Assembly (NCBI GenBank): GCA_012837705.1
Contig: DUQQ01000109.1
Span: 37,797-101,796, forward strand
Direction of reading: 5' to 3'
Origin: Hydrogenispora sp.
GTDB lineage: Bacteria; Bacillota; UBA4882; UBA10575
Length of the DNA: 64,000 nt
Part shown: one piece after another, positions 1 through 7,956 of the stretch
Numbering within the stretch: the first letter of the stretch is position 1
How the letters are laid out: each line of letters starts with the position of its first letter
Notes under the pieces: generated by a model
What the model saw: only the letters and a program-made list of their open reading frames with translations
The model's database searches: none
Told to the model about the DNA's origin: nothing
Program-made: the position numbers and the translations under genes

Positions 1-555
1 TTCCGCAATCCAACCGGGGACGCCACTCCCCGACCCGTACAACAGGTGATCCTTGAAAGGGTGGATCGTGATCAAGTGGGTGACTTCATGGGTTAAAACC
101 CCCCGCAAATCCCGGTAAGTCGGCTGGCCTATTACGACCAAGCGGTTGACAAGGGTGTGGGCAACCCCTTCGGAGGTTGTTTCGAGCGAGAGTCCACTCG
201 CTTGCGAATTCCGGTATTCCTTCCGGGAGGCAAAGAGGATCACACGGATTTTTCGGTATGGGTTTAGGGTAAATAAGTTGCGGAAATCAGGATAAACCCG
301 CTCGAAGGCATCTTCTTCCAAGATGCGGGCGCTACGTTCCGCCAGTTCCTCCAGGCCCTGGTAGAAGAAGATCTCAAAATGGGGGGTCACCAGCTTTCGC
401 CAGCGCAAAGGACGGGGCAGTGCTTTGACTTGCCCAAAACGGTATTCGGCCCCGGTTTTACTTAACTCCACCGCCGACTGGACGGGGAAAGCTAAAACAA
501 AGCTGAACAAAAGGAAGCTAATAAAAAAGAGATGGCAACGGCGGTGTTTCTTCAT
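1..555 (-). CDS. exported peptidase MA-like metallopeptidase, 3' part outside the window
   Basis: The reading frame starts at ATG 555, behind a GAGGTG ribosome site, and runs 185 codons off the left edge, so the C-terminus is missing. Residues 1-28 form a signal peptide (basic start, hydrophobic core, AFPVQSA end). Residues 156-160 read HEVTH, a zinc-binding HExxH motif, followed at about 178-185 by a GVPGWIAE stretch. The peptidase MA-like family typically has HExxH followed by a P-x-W-hydrophobic-x-E segment that supplies the third zinc ligand. The protein is therefore probably exported and zinc-dependent. Its substrate is unknown. It lies downstream of yabP but is separated from it by a terminator-like hairpin. 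Confidence 0.7.
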   Translation of the reverse strand, partial: MKKHRRCHLFFISFLLFSFVLAFPVQSAVELSKTGAEYRFGQVKALPRPLRWRKLVTPHFEIFFYQGLEELAERSARILEEDAFERVYPDFRNLFTLNPYRKIRVILFASRKEYRNSQASGLSLETTSEGVAHTLVNRLVVIGQPTYRDLRGVLTHEVTHLITIHPFKDHLLYGSGSGVPGWIAE

Positions 556-656
556 CCTACACCTCAGCGTTAATATTCTCACGCGATCCTCCTGGTTTGG
601 TTAGACTTTTATATGTTTCCATAAAGCAACAGCAATTCCTGCCGGGAAATAAAAAC

Positions 657-684
657 AAAAAAAGAGGTTGTTTCCTCTTTTTTC
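657..684. terminator. hairpin terminator between yabP and the peptidase gene
   Basis: The stem AAAAGAGG / CCTCTTTT encloses a six-base loop, with A-rich sequence on the left and T-rich sequence on the right, so it can act in either direction. It most likely ends the leftward mazG - SpoIID-like - yabP transcript. Confidence 0.6.
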
Positions 685-743
685 TTTTACGGCCCAGCAA
701 CTGTCGGCCTTGAATCATCACAAAAGGGAATTTATGCCTTCCC

Positions 744-1025
744 TCATTTAAAGATTTTGCCTAAAAGACCTCTGCTTTTTTGGCTGAGCGATTCATTACT
801 GTAGATGAGGGCGTTAATCTCTCCGCTTAACCCGATTTTGCCCTGTTCCAGATTTAACAGGGTCAAATGGAGATTTTCGCCTTTAATCAATAGTACCCCG
901 GCAGCGGTCTCCAGTAAGAGTGCGGACGGGTCATAACTGCCCACATTGGTGACCCCATCGAGGGTCAGCTTTTCCCGGTTGACCATCGACAATTGATGGC
1001 TGGTCTTTGTTCCCTTCGGGTCCAT
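744..1025 (-). CDS. yabP: sporulation protein YabP
   Basis: This 93-residue protein matches the YabP family of spore-formers in length and character. A short N-terminal tail leads into a beta-rich domain containing NREKLTLDGV and VGSYD, and then the segment SGEINALIY. YabP proteins are made during sporulation and are linked to spore coat or cortex formation. No enzymatic function is known. The ATG at 1025 follows GAGGAGGG with good spacing. In Bacillus yabP sits directly before yabQ and divIC. Here it follows mazG and a SpoIID-like gene, while yabQ and divIC lie about 29 kb away. Confidence 0.85.
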   Translation of the reverse strand: MDPKGTKTSHQLSMVNREKLTLDGVTNVGSYDPSALLLETAAGVLLIKGENLHLTLLNLEQGKIGLSGEINALIYSNESLSQKSRGLLGKIFK

Positions 1026-1096
1026 CCTTGCCCTCCTCTGCTCTATAGTTCCTTACCATCATATGAGCAAAGATGGACGATTGGACCAGAAGTCTT

Positions 1097-2056
1097 TCAC
1101 CATAATTTCTGGATCTTCACTTTAGGGTAATAATGCTTGATAATCTCCTCCGGGTTTTTCCCTTTTTTGGCTAGAGCATGGGCCCCCCACTGGCAAAGCC
1201 CCACCCCATGCCCAAACCCACGGCCGCTCATGGTGATCCCGTCGGCTTCATGCTCGATATCGGTCAACCAAATGGAACGCATTTTTTGTGGATCGATGGC
1301 GATCCGAAAGTCGGCTCCCGGGACCGTAGCTTCGCCACCGGCCCCCGTAAATTTCAGCTCCCGTGCTCGGTGGGACTCTTTACTCCGGGAGGCCACTGCC
1401 ATCCGGGAAACGGTACCGATCTCGTGACCGAGTTCGGAAAGGGCGGCCGTAAGCTCCTGGTGGGTGAATTTCTTTTCCCAATATAATTCCTCATCCGGAA
1501 TCACCTCCGCCTCCGGGCAGGAAACCGAGCGCATGTATGGCGGTTCTGGTTCTTTATAGGCTAAACCGTCTTTTGCCAACGCCGTACGCCCACCGCAACT
1601 GGCTGAGAACCACCCTTTCACATACCGCCCGCGGTAGGTCATTACTTGTCCCGCCGTCATCTGCACGGCACGCCGGATCTCCGGCGTAATCGCCTCGGCG
1701 TTATAAGCCTGGGCTTCTTCTTCATCGGTCGAAATATCGGTATTATGTTGCTCTTTTGTTCCGCCGTCGGCGATAAAATCCATCGTAAAGGTCCGGGCGA
1801 CAATCGCCTGCGCCGCATAGGCCTCCACCGGCCAGTCCGGCTTCATCTCACCGGCCACAACACCGAGGAGATATTCTTCAATCGGCATCGTTTTCGTCTC
1901 TTTTGTCTGGTGGAAATAGACGGAAATCTCCGGTTCCTGGTTGAGTTTCTTCGCCACATTCCCCTCCGCACCGGGACAACCCATTAAAAAAGGAACCAGT
2001 AGTAAATGGGCACAGGCAATCGCAAACAGTTTTCGGGTCCATTTGGGCGGCCACAT
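1097..2056 (-). CDS. SpoIID/LytB-domain lipoprotein
   Basis: The 319-residue protein begins with a lipoprotein signal: a hydrophobic stretch at 10-26 ending LMG, then Cys27. The SpoIID/LytB domain follows, with IEEYLLGVVAGEM near 58-70, AYAAQAIVARTF near 79-90 and the hallmark GRGFGHGVGLCQWGA near the end. SpoIID is a lytic transglycosylase that cuts glycan strands during engulfment. Relatives act in vegetative or germination wall remodelling. This copy sits between mazG and yabP rather than next to spoIIIJ or mreB-type genes. It may be a paralogue of the main SpoIID. The start at 2056 has a GGGGAGG ribosome site. Confidence 0.85.
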   Translation of the reverse strand: MWPPKWTRKLFAIACAHLLLVPFLMGCPGAEGNVAKKLNQEPEISVYFHQTKETKTMPIEEYLLGVVAGEMKPDWPVEAYAAQAIVARTFTMDFIADGGTKEQHNTDISTDEEEAQAYNAEAITPEIRRAVQMTAGQVMTYRGRYVKGWFSASCGGRTALAKDGLAYKEPEPPYMRSVSCPEAEVIPDEELYWEKKFTHQELTAALSELGHEIGTVSRMAVASRSKESHRARELKFTGAGGEATVPGADFRIAIDPQKMRSIWLTDIEHEADGITMSGRGFGHGVGLCQWGAHALAKKGKNPEEIIKHYYPKVKIQKLW

Positions 2057-2128
2057 CTTAATTCCTCCCCTTCTATAGGTTCTAGCATTAACTTAACCGA
2101 AGGGCAGAGGATTATGCAGGGTCACCCC

Positions 2129-2923
2129 TTACCGCCGTTTCTTTTCTTCCTCCCAAAGCTGATCCATTTCCTCCAGAGTAAGGGTGGAAAGTTCCTGCCC
2201 CTGCGCGGCCGCCCGTTCTTCGATATAGCGAAAGCGGCGGACAAACTTATCGGTACTCCGCAGCAGAGCCAGTTCTGGTCGGATCTTAAGAAAACGGGCC
2301 AAGTTAACCAAGGAAAAAAGGAGATCGCCGAATTCTTCTTCCAATTTTCGCTGGTCCGCTTCGCTCTTCACACCGGCTTCCCAGACGGCGACCAGTTCTT
2401 CCGCTTCCTCTTTCACCTTAGCAAGCGGTCCCCGCACCTCGGACCAATCAAAACCGACCCGGGCGGCTTTCGTTTGTACCTTCTCCGCGCGCATTAAAGC
2501 CGGAAAAGTGGTCGGCACCCCCGAAAGGGCGGAACAGGGTACTTCCGCTTTCTCCCGCGCCTTGATCTCTTCCCAGTTGGCAACCGCCGCTTCAGCTCCA
2601 GTCTCCTCCGGAGTGGCGAAGACGTGGGGATGACGGCGGAGCAGTTTGGCATTGAGCTCCGCAAGGACATCAGCCAGGGTGAAGAGCCCGCTCTCCGCGG
2701 CCAACTGCGCATGAAAGACCACCTGTAGCAAAAGGTCGCCTAGTTCTTCGCGGAGATGGGCCGGGGATTCCTCCTCCAACGCTTCTAAAACTTCATAGGC
2801 CTCTTCCAGTAAATAAGGCCTTAAAGACCGATGGGTCTGTTCCCGATCCCAAGGACAACCCCGGTCGCTTCTTAAAGTACGCATGATCTCTTCTAACCGT
2901 TCTAACTCTTGGCCGCTGCTCAT
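2129..2923 (-). CDS. mazG: nucleoside triphosphate pyrophosphohydrolase MazG
   Basis: The protein has 264 residues and two tandem MazG domains. The first holds PWDREQTH, EEAYEVLEALEE and EELGDLLLQVVFHA. The second has EEAEELV and EEFGDLLFSLVNLARF. These acidic EExxE and ExxD sets bind magnesium. MazG hydrolyses nucleoside triphosphates to monophosphates and pyrophosphate, which cleans the nucleotide pool. The Bacillus homologue YabN carries an additional methylase domain that is absent here. In both organisms the gene is linked to the yabP region. ATG 2923 follows AAGGAGAG. Confidence 0.92.
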   Translation of the reverse strand: MSSGQELERLEEIMRTLRSDRGCPWDREQTHRSLRPYLLEEAYEVLEALEEESPAHLREELGDLLLQVVFHAQLAAESGLFTLADVLAELNAKLLRRHPHVFATPEETGAEAAVANWEEIKAREKAEVPCSALSGVPTTFPALMRAEKVQTKAARVGFDWSEVRGPLAKVKEEAEELVAVWEAGVKSEADQRKLEEEFGDLLFSLVNLARFLKIRPELALLRSTDKFVRRFRYIEERAAAQGQELSTLTLEEMDQLWEEEKKRR

Positions 2924-3184
2924 GATCTTCTCTCCTTCGTTTCCGGAATTCTACGCCTGGACTTTTTCCATTACCGATCAAAGCGCAAGCTTGGATAGTA
3001 TCCCCCCGCTCGCTTGCCTCATAGCCGTCCAGATCCGTTGTTTTCTTTTGTTACGTGACTGTTAAGCCGGAAGTTGCCAACCGGCCCGAATTTCGAACCA
3101 AAATTAAAAATCCATGTATACCGCCCCCCCAAACTACATAAGATACAATGTGTTAATTTTTACCGGAAAGGTGGAGGGGTAAGT

Positions 3185-3823
3185 TTGTTCTTTTCTCTCG
3201 CGCGAAAATCCGCCAATTTGCAACCATTACTGCCATATCGCATCGATAGTAACAATGGTCAAGCGGCGCAATTATGTACGGAACGCCTTCAAAGGTCCTT
3301 TACCCATATGTGCGCAAAAAATTCATCCTGTGTTCTTTTGTGTATCGGCACCGACCGCTCAACGGGAGACAGTTTGGGTCCTTTGGTCGGGACTAAAGTC
3401 GAAGACCACCTTCCCCCTCAGGTTACGGTCTACGGTACGCTGGACCGTCCCGTACATGCGGTAAACCTCGAAGCAACGATCAAAGAAATCGAAGAAAACT
3501 TTACAAACCCCTTTATTATCGCCGTTGACGCCTGCTTAGGACGGACCGAAAGCATTGGCTACATTAACATTAAACCCGGCCCTCTATATCCTGGGACGGG
3601 TGTAAATAAACATCTGCCCGCAGTGGGGCAGATGCATATCGTCGGCGTTGTAAATGTCGGTGGCTTCATGGAGTATCTTGTCCTCCAAAACACCCGCTTA
3701 AGCCTTGTCATGCGGATGGCGGAGGTGATCAGCACCGGACTGATCAACAGTTTTCGCGGTTTTTTTCAACAACAAAAGGCGACTCAGCCGGAAAACACCC
3801 TACTTTCGGCCCGGACTAAATAG
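3185..3823 (+). CDS. yyaC: YyaC family spore protein (putative GPR-like protease fold)
   Basis: I chose the TTG at 3185 because GGTGGAGG lies seven bases before it. An ATG further upstream at 3074 has no ribosome site and would add 37 unlikely residues. The 212-residue product contains the near-invariant CIGTDRSTGDSLGPLVGTK block, YGTLDRPVHAVNL, AVDACLGR and the ending QNTRLSLVMRMA. These are diagnostic of YyaC. The family is spore-specific and distantly related in fold to the germination protease GPR. Its cellular role is not settled. The last 24 bases overlap the 3' end of the convergent glucokinase gene. Confidence 0.88.
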   Translation: MFFSLARKSANLQPLLPYRIDSNNGQAAQLCTERLQRSFTHMCAKNSSCVLLCIGTDRSTGDSLGPLVGTKVEDHLPPQVTVYGTLDRPVHAVNLEATIKEIEENFTNPFIIAVDACLGRTESIGYINIKPGPLYPGTGVNKHLPAVGQMHIVGVVNVGGFMEYLVLQNTRLSLVMRMAEVISTGLINSFRGFFQQQKATQPENTLLSARTK

Positions 3824-4795
3824 GCTGACTAAAGCCCTTTTCTCCGGCGGGAAACCTAGGAGCGCCGCCCCGACAATCCCCGCATCATTGCCGAGAAGAG
3901 CTAATCGTAACTCCGCTGTGGGGACCCCGGCTTGACCGTAACACTCCCGTGCTACTTTCTCCTTCAGGGGAACCAAGAGATTCTCGCCTTCTTTCGAAAC
4001 CCCACCACCAATAACGATCACTTCAGGTTGAAAGATATTGATGATATTGCCGACACCAACCGCCAAGTAATCCAGGTACGTGTCGACCACCTCTGCGGCA
4101 ACCGCATCACCTTGCTTGGCGGCATCAAAGGGGGTCTTCGCCGAGATTTTACTTAAGTCCCCGTTTACCATCGTATAGAGTAAAGATTCGGGCGCTTTAG
4201 CCGCCGCTTCCTGGGCCATCTCAACCAAGCCCCGCGCTGACGCATATGCTTCCCAGCAACCTTTCCGGCTACAGGTGCATAATTTTCCGCCCGCCGCAAT
4301 TACCATGTGGCCTAACTCGGAACCAGCATTGTTAAATCCGCTATAGATGTTATGATCGATGATGACGCCACCGCCGATCCCGGTCCCCAGCGTGACCGTG
4401 ACCGAGTGACGGACCCCACCGGCCGCCCCGAGCAAACCTTCGGCCAGGGCGGCGCAGTTGGCATCATTATCAACATAAACCGGTAATGGCAGGTACTTTT
4501 GCAGTTCGGCACGGACCGGAACGTTACGAAAACCTAGATTATTATTATAAATTATGACGCCATTCTCCACGTCGGGAGCACCCGGCGAACCAACCCCAAT
4601 ACTGCTAATCTGGTCTAGACCAACCCCGGCTTTGGCCGCTACCTCCTGCGCAAGTTCGGCCATGTCCTTCAGGATCATTGTGGCGCTACGCTCTCTTCCA
4701 GTTGGGGCATTTCCACGCTCAACGATTTCTCCCTCTTCATTCACCAACCCGATGGCAATATTGGTACCCCCCAAATCAATCCCCAAATAATACAT
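3800..4795 (-). CDS. glcK: ROK family glucokinase
   Basis: The 331-residue protein phosphorylates glucose, or a related sugar, with ATP in the cytoplasm. The phosphate-binding GIDLGGTNIAIG motif lies at 5-16 and the catalytic Asp at about 111 in VDNDANCAA. GTGIGGGV is at about 138-144. The ROK zinc site is formed by His163 and the Cys173, Cys175 and Cys180 cluster (CTCSRKGCWE). The start at 4795 has GGGGAGG in front. It lies downstream of an ABC sugar-importer ATPase gene in the same direction, but a hairpin separates the two, so they may be separately transcribed. Sugar specificity cannot be read from the sequence. Confidence 0.9.
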   Translation of the reverse strand: MYYLGIDLGGTNIAIGLVNEEGEIVERGNAPTGRERSATMILKDMAELAQEVAAKAGVGLDQISSIGVGSPGAPDVENGVIIYNNNLGFRNVPVRAELQKYLPLPVYVDNDANCAALAEGLLGAAGGVRHSVTVTLGTGIGGGVIIDHNIYSGFNNAGSELGHMVIAAGGKLCTCSRKGCWEAYASARGLVEMAQEAAAKAPESLLYTMVNGDLSKISAKTPFDAAKQGDAVAAEVVDTYLDYLAVGVGNIINIFQPEVIVIGGGVSKEGENLLVPLKEKVARECYGQAGVPTAELRLALLGNDAGIVGAALLGFPPEKRALVSLFSPGRK

Positions 4796-4842
4796 GGTTA
4801 CCTCCCCTTCTGCGAACGCCTATTAATGTCAGGATAATTTAA

Positions 4843-4873
4843 ATAATCCCTCACCGCAGCGATGAGGGATTAC
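4843..4873 (-). terminator. hairpin downstream of the ABC ATPase gene
   Basis: The perfect 10-base inverted repeat TAATCCCTCA / TGAGGGATTA has a nine-base loop. In the leftward direction it is followed by TTTAAATT, which is a modest U-rich tail. It probably ends or attenuates the ATPase transcript before the glucokinase gene. Confidence 0.5.
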
Positions 4874-4892
4874 TGAGGTCAACTTATTTCCC

Positions 4893-5996
4893 TTAGGGAA
4901 TGGCTTTCTCGGTTTCTTTATCAAAGAGGTGGATTTTCTGGGTATTAAAGACCAGTTGATGTTGTTCCCCATCAACCGCTTTGGTGTGGGCATCTACCCG
5001 GGCGGTGAAGCTATGCGCACCATTGGAGACCCAGAGATAGGTTTCGGACCCGATCAGTTCGCTAACGTCAACGGTCGCGACAACCACATCTTCCTCTTTC
5101 GCATTGGGAACATCGGCGAGCTCATTGATGTTCTCCGGACGAATTCCGAAGATGATCTCTTTATCCACATACATGTTGGCCGTTTTGAATTTACCTTCGG
5201 GGATATAAATCTTGAAGGTGTCGAAATCCACATATAACCGGTCATTTTCTTGCCGGAGAATACCCTCCAAGAAGTTCATCGGTGGTGTTCCGATAAAGCC
5301 CGCCACAAATACGTTATTCGGATGGTCGTAAATGTCGAGCGGACGACCGACTTGCTGGATCACGCCATCTTTCATAACCACAATCCGGTCACCCATGGTC
5401 ATGGCTTCAATCTGGTCGTGGGTCACATAGATGATGGTGGTTTGTAGACGGTTATGTAGTTTTTGCAGTTCCGCGCGCATCTGAACCCGTAGTTTGGCGT
5501 CGAGGTTGGAAAGGGGCTCATCCATCAAGAAGACTTTCGGCTCACGGACAATAGCCCGGCCCAACGCTACCCTTTGCCGCTGACCACCGGAGAGTGCCTT
5601 CGGCCGGCGGTCAAGAAGGCTTTCAATACCAAGAATTTTTGCTGCTTCCTTCACCCGACGGTCGATCTCCGCTTTCGGGAATTTCCGCAGTTTCAAGCCG
5701 AAAGCCATGTTGTTGTAAACATCCATATGCGGATAGAGGGCGTAGTTCTGGAAGACCATCGCGATATCCCGGTCTTTCGGCGCCACATCGTTCACCAGCG
5801 TGTCACCGATATAAATATTACCAGAACTTGCTTCTTCAAGACCAGCTACACACCGTAAAGAAGTGGTCTTACCGCAACCGGAGGGACCAACCAAAACCAC
5901 AAACTCTTTATCCTTGATCTCTAAGTTAAAATCGTTAACAGCAACGACACCGTTGGGGAATTTTTTGTAAACGTGTTCAAAAACTACCTTTGCCAC
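4893..5996 (-). CDS. sugar ABC transporter ATP-binding protein (UgpC/MsmX type)
   Basis: The 367-residue ATPase has Walker A GPSGCGKTTS at about 37-46, a Q-loop VFQNYALYPHM, the signature LSGGQRQRVALGRA, Walker B FLMDEPLSNLDAK and an H-loop YVTHD. A C-terminal TOBE-type regulatory region of about 130 residues follows. This is the layout of MsmX/UgpC/MalK proteins. Such proteins power carbohydrate importers and in Firmicutes are often shared by several permeases. No permease or binding-protein gene is adjacent, which fits a shared ATPase. The start is a GTG at 5996 behind GGGAGG. Confidence 0.92.
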   Translation of the reverse strand: MAKVVFEHVYKKFPNGVVAVNDFNLEIKDKEFVVLVGPSGCGKTTSLRCVAGLEEASSGNIYIGDTLVNDVAPKDRDIAMVFQNYALYPHMDVYNNMAFGLKLRKFPKAEIDRRVKEAAKILGIESLLDRRPKALSGGQRQRVALGRAIVREPKVFLMDEPLSNLDAKLRVQMRAELQKLHNRLQTTIIYVTHDQIEAMTMGDRIVVMKDGVIQQVGRPLDIYDHPNNVFVAGFIGTPPMNFLEGILRQENDRLYVDFDTFKIYIPEGKFKTANMYVDKEIIFGIRPENINELADVPNAKEEDVVVATVDVSELIGSETYLWVSNGAHSFTARVDAHTKAVDGEQHQLVFNTQKIHLFDKETEKAIP

Positions 5997-6380
5997 AGTT
6001 GTCTACCTCCCAATCCAATAATCGAAAATTTATATAGAATCACGTTCGCTTACTCCATAGCATGTCAATTCCGATCAACAGTTAGCGGTTGTTACCTCAC
6101 CTCCCATGGTGACCAGTGGTCGTTCTTGTCTATTCTGAATAAGGTGCAAAAATTTCGTGATGAATGCTGGTCGCTATATTACTTTTCGCTCGAGCTTTAG
6201 AGTTTTCTTGATCTTTTATATTCGACATAAACCCAAATTTTCCTGCCACGAAATACCTGTTCTTTCCTCACCACCGCCCCCAGTTGTCGGCGGACCAAGC
6301 CTCCAATAAATCTTATGGGTTGTGGCAAAAAATATGTCCAAAGCTTTACCAAGCCAAACAATATCCTGTTATTAAAACAG
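5997..6380. other. intergenic region upstream of the ABC ATPase gene
   Basis: About 380 bases without a convincing gene. It must hold the leftward promoter of the ABC ATPase gene, but I could not identify a well-spaced -35/-10 pair. I saw no recognised riboswitch. Confidence 0.4.
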
Positions 6381-6409
6381 AAAAACCCCGGATTAGTCCG
6401 GGGTTTTTC
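6381..6409. terminator. terminator downstream of the beta-barrel gene
   Basis: The stem AAAAACCCCGGA / TCCGGGGTTTTT with a short loop is a strong intrinsic terminator in both directions. It lies about 55 bases beyond the leftward stop of the porin-like gene. Confidence 0.8.
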
Positions 6410-6462
6410 CTTATTCTTTTGTCACCAAGCGTGGCACAAAGCACCCGACGCTTCTTGCTGGT

Positions 6463-7491
6463 TTAGAATTGCAGCTCTAAACCGGCAGTGATTTTCGGCT
6501 GGTTTTCGATGAAGTCATAACCAGCAGTAAGCTCCAGTCCGTTCGGTGCACTGTAACCAACCGAGGCTTCCAGTTTTTCCGCTTCGGCAGCCGTAAAATC
6601 GTAGTTACCAGCCAGTTCGGTGTTGAAATCCAACCCGGCTAAACTAACCGTACGGGCAATGGAGTAATCAAGCGTATCTTCATATTCCACATAGTCGGCA
6701 GCCACTTCGAAACCGAATTTGTTCGCGGTTGCGCCAACGGTGAACCCGGTTCCCGGATTGACGTTATTGTCATCGTCGGCGTCGGTGTTCCGATGGGTCG
6801 CGTCAAATGCGGTCGGAATATCTTGGTAGCCGGCCCGCACTTCCAGACCTTCAAGTACCTGGTACTTCGCGTTTACCCGGTAAGCGTCGGCCCCTTCATG
6901 CACCGCGGCGTAGGCCCCGGATACTTCGGCCCCGGTAAGCGGTTGCACAGTGGTGGACAAGGCGTAAGCGAGTTGCTCATCGGCCTTCACAACGGTCGCC
7001 TGGGCTTCGATCCCATTCATTGGGTTAACTTTTACATAAGCACCGCGGTCCAGATTACTGTCGTGGTCCAGGGAATAGTAACCACCAAGGGTAACCGGAC
7101 CAACGGCCAGTTTATCCATGCTGATTCCGGTGGTTTTGATTCCCTTCGCCACAAAATCCGAGTAGCTATGGTTTAAGGACCCAATTCTGGTGGTAAACTC
7201 GGGGGTTCCCGGAATAATAGCACCAGTGGTTTCCATCCATAAAGCAGTAACGTTCAGATCCCAGTTATCCCAGGGAAAACCCTTTTCTTTGCTGCCAAAA
7301 CTGAGACCAGCTTTCAGGTCTTCTCCGATCTTAGCGGAGAGTTCAATCTCGGAATTTCCGCCGAAGCTCTCGCCATAAGCGGCTTCCGTTGCAACTTTAC
7401 CCGAAAAGTCTAAATTAGCAGCCATCACAACGGGGGTCATTGTTACAATCATTAATAGGGCAAGTAGTGATGCGACAATGCGTTTCATCAA
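6463..7491 (-). CDS. porin-like outer-membrane beta-barrel protein
   Basis: The 342-residue protein has a clear signal peptide (residues 1-24, basic MMKR then a hydrophobic core ending VMAA). The rest is a string of alternating hydrophobic/polar segments separated by Gly/Asp/Asn turns, such as LTAGYDFIENQ and KITAGLELQF. The last residue is Phe within the pattern L-E-L-Q-F, as in barrels inserted by the BAM machinery. No S-layer-homology domain is present. I infer a beta-barrel in an outer membrane. The family cannot be named from sequence alone. A strong terminator follows, and the gene stands alone with a long upstream region. Confidence 0.65.
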   Translation of the reverse strand: MMKRIVASLLALLMIVTMTPVVMAANLDFSGKVATEAAYGESFGGNSEIELSAKIGEDLKAGLSFGSKEKGFPWDNWDLNVTALWMETTGAIIPGTPEFTTRIGSLNHSYSDFVAKGIKTTGISMDKLAVGPVTLGGYYSLDHDSNLDRGAYVKVNPMNGIEAQATVVKADEQLAYALSTTVQPLTGAEVSGAYAAVHEGADAYRVNAKYQVLEGLEVRAGYQDIPTAFDATHRNTDADDDNNVNPGTGFTVGATANKFGFEVAADYVEYEDTLDYSIARTVSLAGLDFNTELAGNYDFTAAEAEKLEASVGYSAPNGLELTAGYDFIENQPKITAGLELQF

Positions 7492-7956
7492 TTGCTTCCT
7501 CCTTAGGTTCTGCGATTTTTTCTTCGATTTGTTAGGTTACTTTATTAAGACTAGTGCTGCGATAGGAAAAGAACCGAACTGAGTTGACATGTTTCCTCAA
7601 TTCCCTCTCTTTTCCGGCCATGAACGGTAGTGCGATGAATTACTACCCCTGTGTCCGTCCCATGCCTAAGTCGTTTTCACCTCCTTTACACCGAACGGTA
7701 AGCGCAGGTGTAGTAAACTTGAAAACTGGATTGTTACTTGAACCGTGTTATGAAGTTTTGATGGTCCGTCGCTCTGCCCTACTATTTCGCTTTTTAAGAC
7801 ATAAGTCCTGCTAAACCCCCTTATGTATATATTGACTCTGTTTGTATAATTTAAGCATTCAGCCAAAAAATACTTCTTGGCTCCGACAGGCTTCACGCTT
7901 CAAAACAAATGCTGATCTTAAGCCCGGCGCCTTTACCCCAGCGCGCCGGGGGCACT
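7492..7956 (-). promoter_or_regulatory. long leader region of the porin-like gene with inverted repeats
   Basis: These 465 bases contain no credible gene. Two inverted repeats are visible: GGTAGT / ACTACC at 7627-7648 and CATAAG / CTTATG at 7800-7825. They could belong to a structured 5' leader or operators of the leftward barrel gene. I recognised no known riboswitch consensus and no clear promoter. Confidence 0.3.

Noticed and set aside
7832..7850. TTGACT and TATAAT close together on the + strand
   Set aside because: The spacing is only seven bases, far from the 16-18 needed for a promoter.
7666..7896. 76-codon leftward frame upstream of the porin-like gene
   Set aside because: No ribosome site and no recognisable protein pattern; treated as part of the leader.
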